The translations under genes were made by a program, and so were the position numbers. Positions 55,541-64,000 of a stretch of 64,000 nucleotides of DNA are shown one piece after another. Positions within the stretch are counted from its first letter, which is position 1. Each line of letters opens with the position of its first letter. The stretch is from Perognathus longimembris pacificus. Its lineage: Eukaryota > Chordata > Mammalia > Rodentia > Heteromyidae. Location: positions 15,831,086 to 15,895,085 of the forward strand of contig NC_063188.1 of the NCBI RefSeq assembly GCF_023159225.1, given 5' to 3'. The notes under the pieces were generated by a model. That model saw only the letters and a list, made by a program, of their open reading frames with translations, ran no database searches and was not told the origin of the DNA.

Positions 55541-56755
55541 GTAAAAGACAAAAAACTATACTTGGACATGAGTAATTAAACAGCATTGTATGCATCACAC
55601 AATGAGAACAATGCATCTTGATAGGTGTCATCTCCTTTAACATTCTAACACTCTTCGACCTACCCCTTCCCTTACTTTTCTTAATTTTTTGTGTTATATT
55701 ACAATATTTCTTGACCTTTATCTCCCCTTCCCCTTCATTCATGTACCCTCCTCCCCTTGTCCCTCCTTGGGTGCACCTATTTCCTGATGTTGGCTTTGTT
55801 GGGTGTTGATCTAGTCTTTCTAAAAGATTCTACTATTTGAGCTCTTCATAGAGTCTGCTATACTACATTTCATTCATTTGTAACTACTTGTATACCACCC
55901 AATGTTATTACTTACGGATTTATAGCTATATTGTATCTACCACAAATGAAGGAAATTGTGCAACCTTGGAAAAATTATATTAAGGGAAGTAAGTCAATGT
56001 AGACTTCCTGTCTTTGTAGCATGAAGATCTGACTGAAGCTTGGAAGAGAAGCCCGAGTTACAAAAAGAAAACATAGTTATTACTATAAATGATGAATGAA
56101 CAGTGTTCATAAGTTTGAACCCACTATGACAATATCTACTTACCTTGCTTTTGAGAAGCTTGTTTCATCCATTTGTTCTTTCCCTTCATTGTTTGGAATA
56201 CAGAATTAACTACCTTATAAAACAGTAGTTACTAAACTTATAATGTGCAATAATAAAAATTACTATGTAGGCATCAATAGAATAGCGAGTAGTGGTAGAG
56301 TTTATAACTGTAGATAATAATATGCAGGGCATGAGGGTGCATAGCACAGTCTCATCATTCACAGGCAGAGGCAGGTGGATTGTAAGACATTGTCTAAAAA
56401 ACAAAATAAAATCTCTTCATATCTATATCCCTGATATATGTAGCAAAACATTAGCTATGGAAATTCTGGGAGACATAGCTTAACTTATTTAAAGGGAACA
56501 TGTAAAAAATTAGCAGGAAAAGGTATCAGAATTTATTTTAATTGTAAGAGATGAAAAATTCAGTATGATTGAAACGAGAGAGATGGATTTTGTAGTCCAT
56601 GTAATAATAATTGAAGATAATTTAAGATGGGAAAGCCAGATCAGCTACAGAACTTCTGCATATTCATGAATTGCATTCTTCCAAGGCAACCATTTCATTC
56701 TCATTCTCATAGAGTAAAAAGAGTTGTTAGAGCTCCAGATATCTTGTTCATATTC
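55541..56755. other. Unassigned, partly L1-like sequence
   Basis: The C/T-rich stretch at 55600-55790 resembles antisense rodent L1 3' UTR but is not firm. The rest is not recognised. Confidence 0.35.
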
Positions 56756-56963
56756 CTTTTTTTGGGGGGGGGGCAGTCCTGGGCCTTGGACTCAGGGCCT
56801 GAGCACTGTCCCTGGCTTCTTTTTGCTCAAGGCTAGCACTCTACCACTTGAGCCACAGCGCCACTTCTGGCCGTTTTCTGTATATGTGGTGCTGGGGAAC
56901 TGAACCCAGGGCCTCATGTATATGAGGCAAGCACTCTTGCCACTAGGCCATATGCCCAGCCAC
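56756..56963 (-). repeat. IDL-Geo SINE
   Basis: Full dimer; the tail is interrupted by a G-run. Exact 15-bp TSD ATCTTGTTCATATTC at 56741-56755 and 56964-56978. Confidence 0.95.
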
Positions 56964-57084
56964 ATCTTGTTCATATTCTAAGCCTCATGATTTAGGAAGG
57001 AAAAAATAAGAGGGACTCATTTACTCCTTGCATAAACATCTTGTATGTTTTCACATTTATCTTTCATTTTTCTTGTTTTCTCTC

Positions 57085-57400
57085 TCTTTTTTGGTGGTCC
57101 TTGGGATTGAACTCAGGAATTGTGTTTGGTACGCAGGTGTTCTACCATTTTAGTTATATCTCCAGTCCAGATTTTTTGCAGGTTAATTGGAGATGGAGTT
57201 TTTCACACGTTTCAACACATGTCAGCTTGAACCATGATCCTCCTATTTATCCTCCTACCACAGCTCGGATGACAAATGAGTGCTACCACACACAGCTTTT
57301 TCTGTTGAGATGGAAGCATGGATAGCCTCAAACCACCATCATTTTGATCTCGGCCACACAAGTATCTAGGATTGCAGCTGCGAGCTACTGCACTGTGATC
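57085..57400 (-). repeat. Old B1/ID-type composite SINE plus a B1-like monomer
   Basis: 57085-57170 is antisense ID-like (TTGGGATTGAACTCAGGAAT, TCTACCATTTTAGTTATATC) joined to an antisense B1-like half to about 57295. A further B1-like piece (AGTATCTAGGATTGCAGCTG) runs to 57400. It lacks the Geo block. Confidence 0.6.
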
Positions 57401-57424
57401 ATTTCTTACATTTTGTATACAGTC

Positions 57425-57565
57425 TTGAAACATTTTTATTATCTTTAATTGTAAAGGAGTTGTCATTCACTGAAGCAGTTTGTGAATACAATGCATCTTG
57501 ATCAATGTCACCCCTTTCAACTTTCTTACCTACCCCTCCCTCTTATAGTCTTATGTCATAAATTT
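57425..57565 (-). repeat. Old L1 3' UTR fragment
   Basis: TTTTTATTATCTTTAATTGT, AATACAATGCATCTTGATCA and a C-rich end match the antisense 3' UTR pattern also hinted at near 54.72 and 55.6 kb. Confidence 0.45.
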
Positions 57566-58046
57566 TTTTTAAAGTAGGATTTTTATTGTGCTGAATTTTT
57601 ATAAAACTTGCAGCATGATAGGTTTCCACCAGTGACACTATGAGTAGTAAGTTAAACAACATAATAATGTCTCCTGTGTCATTATGTGTTCAGAACTTTT
57701 CAGCTTCATTGTAATCTTAAGGGACTACAGTTTAGCGTGTTTTGTGTCAATGACAAAATGTCGTTATGCAGCACATGAATGCTATATGAGCATATACAAC
57801 TTCTAGTGCTTTTAGATGATGCCTATGATTACAACTGGATAAAATATCAGTGATCTTTTACCAGCGAAGTTTGGGAGAATGAATAAGGGGTTAGATAAGG
57901 AAAATTTCTGCCATAGGACATAATCTCAATATGGGACATTTGGTGTTAACAAAAGGCAAAAGAATAAAAAAACTTAACAGAAATGTTTATTCAAGCTTTC
58001 TTGAATAGTCAAAATCAAATTATATTGGCTATATTGATTTAAAAGT
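57566..58046. other. Unassigned sequence
   Basis: Nothing recognised. Confidence 0.35.
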
Positions 58047-58055
58047 AAAATTATT

Positions 58056-58272
58056 GGGGGGGGGCTGGGAATATGGCCTAGTGGCAAGAGTGCTTCCCTC
58101 GTATACATGAAGCCCTGGGTTCGATTCCCCAGCACCACATATATAGAAAGCAGCCAGAAGTAGTGCTGTGGCTCAAGTGGCAGAGTGCTAGCCTTGAGCA
58201 AAAAGAAGCCAGGGACAGTGCTCAGGCCCTGAGTTCAAGCCCCATGATTGGCAAACAAAAAAAAAGACAAAG
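58056..58272 (+). repeat. IDL-Geo SINE
   Basis: Full dimer preceded by a G-run. TSD AAAATTATT at 58047-58055 and 58273-58281. Confidence 0.93.
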
Positions 58273-58282
58273 AAAATTATTT

Positions 58283-59760
58283 GGATTGCCATGTTTTTGC
58301 TCTTGATTTGTAGGAATTCTCCCTTTATCAAATATATGAGTAGTAAATATTTTCTTCCATTTTTCATACACCATTTTTCATTTGGCTGCATTTCTCTTTT
58401 TTGTAAAGAAGCTTTTTAGTTTTGTACAATCCCACCTGTTTATTTTTGCTCTTGTTGGAGATTTGGTAATCATATCAAAATATTATTCCCAGTAACAATG
58501 TTAAGTTTTCCTCTCACATTTTCTGCTTGTTTTAAAGTTTCAGATCTTCTTTTTTGATTTTATTATCCCTAAGTAGTTGAAAGTTTCAGACCTTCTACTT
58601 AATATTTTCATCTACTTTGGGTTAATTTTCCTGTATGGCATAAGACTTTAATTCTATTATTTGCATGAGTTATCAGTTTTCCCAACACCATTTACCATTT
58701 CTCAATTCTACTTCTTGGGCACCCTTGTTGAATATCAGTAAATAGCTTATGTGTGAATTTTGTCTTGGGTTCTCAGTTCTTTTCCACTGACCTAAGTGAA
58801 TCCATAGAGGAAAATTGCTGCACTTCAATAATTGTGAGAGAAATAGAATTCAAAACCACATTGAGACAGCACTTCATACTAATGAGGATGGTGATTTTCA
58901 AAAGTCCAAAGAGAATAAGTATTACTGAGGAAGTGGAGAAAAGAAATCTTTTTTTTTTTTTTGCTGGACCTGGGGCTTGAACTCTGGGCCTGGGAGCTGT
59001 CTCTGAGCCTATTTGTGTTCAATGCTAGTGATCTACCACTTGAAGCACAGTGCCAATTCTGGCTTTTTTTTGAATAGTTCATTGGAGATAAGAGCCTCAT
59101 GGGACTTTTCAGCTCATGCTGACTGGCTTTGAACCTTGATCCTCAGATCTCAGTCTTCTGAGCAGTTAGGATTACAAGTGCAAGCCACTGGTGCCCAGTT
59201 AGGAATCTTTACACATTATTGATGAGCATGAAGCATGAAATACTAGTGAGTGGTTGAAACTGTGTTCATTGGTAGATAAGAGGTGATGATTAAATTTATC
59301 CCCTTTGCTTCCTTTTATGAATGGGATTGAGTATCTGGCTTCTTGAACAATTCAATGAAATTAATCAATTATTCCCATTTAGTGATATCACCTCAGGAAC
59401 ATATCTTTGAATCAGATTTCCCTATTTCTAACCCACTGAAATTGTGCCTGCAATTCTATGTTACCCAAAAATTACACTACTAGTTGTATGCCCAAGGGAG
59501 ATGAAATCTTTATGTCAACATGTACTACACATCTATGCTTACTGCAGTAGCATTCACAACAGCCAAAATTTGGAACCAATTCATATACTCAAGCAGATGA
59601 ATGGATGGAAATGTGATATGTTTTACTCAATAGAATATGATTCATTCACAAAAAAGAACTGTCATGTGCAGCATCACAGATGGAATTGGAAAATATTATG
59701 CTGAGTGAAACAAGCCAGACATAGAAAGACAAATGCTACATGTTCTCACTCATTTGAGAA
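58283..59760 (+). repeat. Ancient L1 with opposite-strand halves
   Basis: 58283-58795 is antisense ORF2 (GTTCTCAGTTCTTTTCCACT at its end). 58796-59760 is sense ORF2 C-terminus (CACATTGAGACAGCACTTCA, ATTCACAACAGCCAAAATTT, GAAACAAGCCAGACATAGAA). A composite SINE interrupts the sense half. Confidence 0.7.
58948..59201 (-). repeat. B1-Geo composite SINE
   Basis: Antisense Geo (CTACCACTTGAAGCACAGTG), ATTGGAGATAAGAGCC and the antisense B1-like half. GAAATCTT / GGAATCTT flanks. Confidence 0.85.
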
Positions 59761-60278
59761 AGCCAGTAAGTCACCTTGCATAAGTAAGCCACAAGACAGT
59801 CATACTTGGAGTTGAGGAAGAGCAGGGGGAGAATGAATAGAAAGAAACTAAGGGACTTTGAGGCACTGGGAAGGACACTAGTGGAGAGAAGGAACAGAAT
59901 TGAGACTGAATAGAAGTGGATGGATATGATTGTCTTGTTGTTGAATCATAAAAGCGCTTACAATTTCCGATATACATCTTGCCTAAATTCCTGACTGAAA
60001 TTGAGATGGAACTTAATACACAGACAAGTGGGAACAGGAATCCTTGCTATGGGAAAGAAGGATGTCAAGGACAAAAGATTATGAATGACACAGAAATTAA
60101 GGAGAAAGGGATCATTCTGTACTTTACTCCCCTGGTAGGTAGAGTGAAGCATGGTGTGATATTTCACTCTCACTATTTGAATTTCCTCACATGCTTGATG
60201 AGAATGTTTGACCATGCCAACAAAAGGAATGGCAATTTGGAGTTTACCTCATAAAATTGTGCTTCATTATTACTCTTT
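59761..60278. other. Unassigned, possibly the ancient L1 3' UTR
   Basis: A-rich sense sequence after the L1 ORF2 end; no further landmark. Opposed frames of 85-91 codons (59958-60254) are probably chance. Confidence 0.35.
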
Positions 60279-60358
60279 TGTGGTACTGAGGAATTGAACT
60301 CAGGGTTTCATGCATGCAAGGCAAAAGTACTCTACCACTAACCCACATTCACAGCCCA
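60279..60358 (-). repeat. IDL monomer
   Basis: GTGGTACTGAGGAATTGAAC ... CCACTAACCCACATTCACAG; no Geo half. Confidence 0.75.
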
Positions 60359-60390
60359 AAAGTTTTGTTTTAAAATTGGGGCAGTAGTTT

Positions 60391-60598
60391 CTTTTTTTTT
60401 TTTTTTTGCCAGTCTTTGGGCTTGGACTCAGGGCCTGAGTACTGTCCCTGGCTTCTTCTTGCTCAAGGCTAGCACTCTGCCACTTGACCCACAGTGCCAC
60501 TTCTGGCCTTTTCTATATATGTGGTGCTGAGGAATCGAACCCAGGGCTTCATGTATACGAGGGAAGCACTCTTGTCACTAGGCCATATTCCCAGCCCT
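60391..60598 (-). repeat. IDL-Geo SINE
   Basis: Full dimer with a T-run tail. TTTTAAAATTGG occurs near both sides (about 60369 and 60600) but is not directly adjacent on the left. Confidence 0.92.
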
Positions 60599-60639
60599 AT
60601 TTTAAAATTGGAAACTACAACCCAATTGCTTAATACATA

Positions 60640-61285
60640 GGACCATATAGGATGAAGTGTACCAACATGAACTCCAAGATATGGAAACAAGAGGTTCTTA
60701 TTATGTACTGTAAATAGTTTTTATTTAATTTTTAGTCTTTTTTCTTTCTTCCCTCTTAATTTTCTGTACCTTGTGTCTTTTTTTCCCCTCCAGTCCTGGG
60801 CCTTGGACTCAGGTCCTGAGCACTGTCCCTAGGGCTTCTTTTTTGCTCAAGGCTAGCACTCTGCCACTTGAGCCACAGCGCCACTTCTGGCCGTTTTCTA
60901 TATATGTGGTGCTGGGAAATCGAACCCAGGGCTTCATGTATATGAGACAAGCACTCTTGCCACTAGGCCACATGTACCTTGTACCCAGCCCCTTGTACCT
61001 TGTGTCTTGTATATAAGATAATTTGACCAGTGGAAGGGAAAGGGAATCCCAGAAACAGCAGGTCAAAGGATGAAGTAATACAAAAATGATACTCACTTTG
61101 CAATAGGTTGGATATCAGTCTTACAACTTGTCAGGGAGGGGAGTAGGGAGGGATAAGTGGTTGAAAATGAAGGATGGGGTAACACTGTCTAAAACCAAAT
61201 GTAATCATTACCTTACGTATGTTACTGGAACCCTCCCTGTTCATTACCTTTTCAATAAAGGCAAAAATTCAATAAAAAGATTTGA
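60640..61285 (+). repeat. L1 3' end (3' UTR) split by an IDL-Geo
   Basis: ATGAACTCCAAGATATGGAA before the SINE; AACCCTCCCTGTTCATTACC and TTTTCAATAAAGGCAAAAAT after it. Confidence 0.82.
60780..60993 (-). repeat. IDL-Geo SINE with a short internal target-like insertion
   Basis: Full dimer. Exact 15-bp TSD TGTACCTTGTGTCTT at 60765-60779 and 60994-61008. A third near-copy (TGTACCTTGTACC) sits inside the SINE 5' end at about 60973-60985. Confidence 0.94.
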
Positions 61286-61978
61286 ATCCAGTCCCCGTCT
61301 CCCCTGCCCTCGCCCCATTGGAAACTACAGTGGATTTATAGTCAAGGCACCTGATTGTGAATTGTGTCCTTTGAGGAGTTATTTGATTTTCCAGTCTTTT
61401 CTGTACTGTAAAGAAGGCTAATATTTGTCCCATCTATCTCATTGGTTTATTATGAGAGTGATATGTGAAAATAATTTGTAATTTGTTAAACATCATAAAT
61501 TATTAGTTTTTATCATTACAGGAAATATTGTTGAGAATAGTTTTTTGTTATGTTACACAAGAAATAATGCTGGCTTCAGGAATGGAAAAATTTAAATATA
61601 AATTTGTGCTGTTATATTACTTGTCTGCTCCATTGGCCTTTTCAGCCTAATGCCAAAAATATGCCTTTCAAGTCCCTGTCTATGTAGCAAAAGTCTCATT
61701 ATCCTCAGGGGGAAGTCCCAGGGTAGATGTCATTTTGTAAAAAAACATTGTTAGAAACAAAGAAAAGCATCACTGAGTCATTGTCGTATAAGGTCTTGAG
61801 TGACATCCCAGGCAGAAATGGAAGATTATGCTCTGTGTAAATAAACAAAAACTGTGGAACTGTAAATCAAAATGTCTGAAAATCTGCTTATGTATAATTT
61901 TGTGTGTAATTTTTTCTCTCCGTCATCCCTATGGAATTGTTAGATAAAATATTTTTTAATTTTATTTTAATACATAAA
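61286..61978. other. Unassigned sequence
   Basis: Nothing recognised. Confidence 0.35.
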
Positions 61979-61991
61979 ATTGTGCATAACT

Positions 61992-62285
61992 GGGCTGGGG
62001 ATATGGCCTAGTGGCAAGAGCGCTTGCCTTGTATACATGAAGCTCTCGGTTCGATTCCCTAGCACCACATATACAGAAAATGGCCAGAAGTGGCGCTGTG
62101 GCTCAAGTGGCAGAGTGCTAGCTTTGAGCAAAAAGAAGCCAGGGACATATACAGAAAATGGCCAGAAGTGGCGCTGTGGCTCAAGTGGCAGAGTGCTAGC
62201 TTTGAGCAAAAAGAAGCCAGGGACAGTGCTCAGAACCTGAGTCCAAGGCCCAGGACTGGCAAAAAAAAAAAAAAAAAAAAAAAAG
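61992..62285 (+). repeat. IDL-Geo SINE with 78-bp internal tandem duplication
   Basis: The block from the monomer junction through GAAGCCAGGG is present twice (62067-62144 and 62145-62222). TSD ATTGTGCATAACT at 61979-61991 and 62286-62298. Confidence 0.96.
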
Positions 62286-62298
62286 ATTGTGCATAACT

Positions 62299-63137
62299 AT
62301 GGAGTGTGTTGCAATTTTCTTCATTTATACACTGTCAAATAATCAGAACACAGTAATTAAGCATACCTATCTCATAATTTCTTTGTAACAGATCATTCAA
62401 AATCCTCTTTCTAGCTATGAAGGATGCACTACATCACCCAATCAGTTTTCAATATGGGCTTGTCTGGATTCATGACACTACAAAAAACTATGGATTGCAT
62501 ACATATACACATATGCACATATATGCATACATTCACTGTACACACAAACACAAACTGAAAACTTTTGTCTTTGCCTAAGCAACAAAATTAAAACTTTTTA
62601 CCTTCCAATTAAACATTAGGGTCATTGCATTGTCTGTGTATGCAAAGCCAATAAAAGGTCTAAGAGGTAAAGAGATAGCGTAGAAATTAAAGTACTCATG
62701 GAGCTTAGCAATTTGATAGTAAAGATGGGTTAAGGGTATAACAGGCAACTCTGTGCCTCATTCAGATCTTGCTGCCTATGAACTTGTTTATAATCTTTGC
62801 CAAGCATAACAATGACTACCATATGGCTGAATCATTATTCAAAGAATCAGTATGAGAGTTATGGCAAAGAATACTAAAATAAGGGTATTTTAGTACTGAT
62901 TTGACCATTTGCTTGCTGTATTCATACCCAAGTTAGTTGCAGTTTCATTACTTATATATGTAGAAGGCAAAAGATGCACGCTTTCCCTACCATAAAAATG
63001 TGAAGTTCCAAAAAGATATTAGGAAAAATCTGTGAAAATGGTAGATATGCACATATATGAGATTATTGTTTATAGTAGAGGAATAGAACTAAGATTTCAC
63101 CCAGTCAATTTTGTTTTGTATTTTAAAGGTATAGAGT
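62299..63137. other. Unique AT-rich sequence
   Basis: An ACATATGCATA-rich patch at about 62500-62555; otherwise no repeat or exon recognised. Confidence 0.4.
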
Positions 63138-63339
63138 TGTTGTTTTTTTGCCAAACCTGAGGCTTGAACTCTGGGCCTGGGCACCATCCCTGAGCTTATT
63201 TTGCTCAAGGCTAGCACTCTACCACTTGAGCCACAGCACCACTTCCGGCTTTTTCAGTTTATGTGGTGCTGAAGACTCAAACCCAGGGCTTCATGCATGC
63301 TAGGCAAGCACTTTATCACTAAGCCACATTCCCAGCCCC
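63138..63339 (-). repeat. IDL-Geo SINE
   Basis: Diverged full dimer (CATGCATGCTAGGCAAGCAC in the IDL half). TAAAGGTAT recurs near both sides. Confidence 0.88.
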
Positions 63340-63847
63340 ATCTATTAAAGGTATTATGGGAATCATTGAATTAAATGCATAGATTTGTTAGCATCTTTTC
63401 TTGAAATGGTAGAAGCCATGTTCAGTTAGAGAAGAGTATTATGAACAGTTTAAATACTTAAACCTATTTCCTACCATTTCTGTATTCCTGTCAGTAAGCC
63501 ATTCTAAGAGGATCAGAATAGCCTGTTCAGCATGTGACAGCACCATGCAGAGAGCTGAAAGAATTGCAGTACTGAGAGATGACCCTTCTTTACTCCTTTA
63601 CTCTCTTAATTGAGGCATATGAATCTATCATCATGGAAGTCATCTAAATTAGGTTTAAGAAGCTTTTTCCTACTGGGGATAAGTGATCCAACTCCCACAT
63701 ACCAGTCAGGGGCCAAATATAAGTAGAAAGAAACTTTAAATACTTTAATCATCTTGATTGCAAGGAAATGAAGATTGTTTTTAAATTATCTTTCTTTTCA
63801 AAAGTTAAATACACTTAAAAAAAAGAGATGGAGGGAAACCATTCAGC
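63340..63847. other. Unassigned sequence
   Basis: Nothing recognised. Confidence 0.35.
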
Positions 63848-64000
63848 CTGTGTTTCTTTGGGTCTGGCTTCTTTCACTTAATGTACTACTTTCCAAGTCT
63901 TTCCATTGCCTTAGAAATGATACAATATCATCCTTTATGATGGATGAGTAGAATTGCATTATGTATATGTCATATTTTCTTGATCCATTTGTCCACTGAG
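63848..64000 (-). repeat. L1 ORF2 3' end, runs off the window
   Basis: CTGTGTTTCTTTGGGTCTGG, TTTCCAAGTCTTTCCATTGC and TTCTTGATCCATTTGTCCAC are antisense ORF2 C-terminal text. Confidence 0.85.

Overview
The window is repeat-dense mammalian DNA with no recognisable host gene. The best taxonomic clue is a dimeric SINE present in about 20 copies. Its left half is a tRNA-Ala/ID-like monomer. Its right half ends in a block reading roughly CTGTGGCTCAAGTGGCAGAG ... CTTGAGC ... GTTCAAGCC. I recognise this as IDL-Geo, described from Geomyoidea (kangaroo rats, pocket mice, pocket gophers). A second composite SINE has a B1/7SL-like left half joined to the same Geo block, and one monomeric ID element is also present. 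A heteromyid or geomyid rodent is therefore likely; I cannot name the species.

Layout. 0-3.3 kb: the 3' half of a decayed class I (gammaretrovirus-like) endogenous retrovirus (RT, RNase H and integrase remnants, no recognisable env, a complete 3' LTR). 3.3-10.7 kb: SINEs and ancient L1 pieces around a short minisatellite. 10.97-11.65 kb: a twin-primed L1 with matching target-site duplications (TSDs). 11.9-16.1 kb: ancient L2 sequence broken by younger SINEs. 16-27.7 kb: mostly unique, AT-rich sequence with scattered MIR, L2, SINE and L1 3' ends. 27.97-30.59 kb: a minus-strand, internally deleted class II (betaretrovirus/IAP-like) provirus with two LTRs, inserted inside an IDL-Geo SINE. 30.6-36.6 kb: unique sequence and SINEs. 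36.6-48.75 kb: a near full-length old minus-strand L1, split by two objects at least: a plus-strand L1 (41.5-46.2 kb, itself split by a minus-strand L1) and an IDL-Geo, with a possible solo LTR in its 5' UTR. 48.8-64 kb: ancient L1, inverted L1 copies, SINEs and unique sequence, ending inside another L1.

No element looks active: both retroviral integrases are partial, and every L1 is truncated, frameshifted or interrupted. The useful content is structural. It includes nested insertions with readable TSDs, three L1 5' inversions, serial insertion at one target, a possible SINE/L1 chimera, an internal SINE duplication, SINE tails seeding microsatellites, and IDL-Geo subfamilies whose youngest members can be picked out by diagnostic bases. 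I found no CRISPR array, operon, non-SINE tRNA gene or novel protein system. All calls rest on reading the sequence and on recalled family features; no database search was run.
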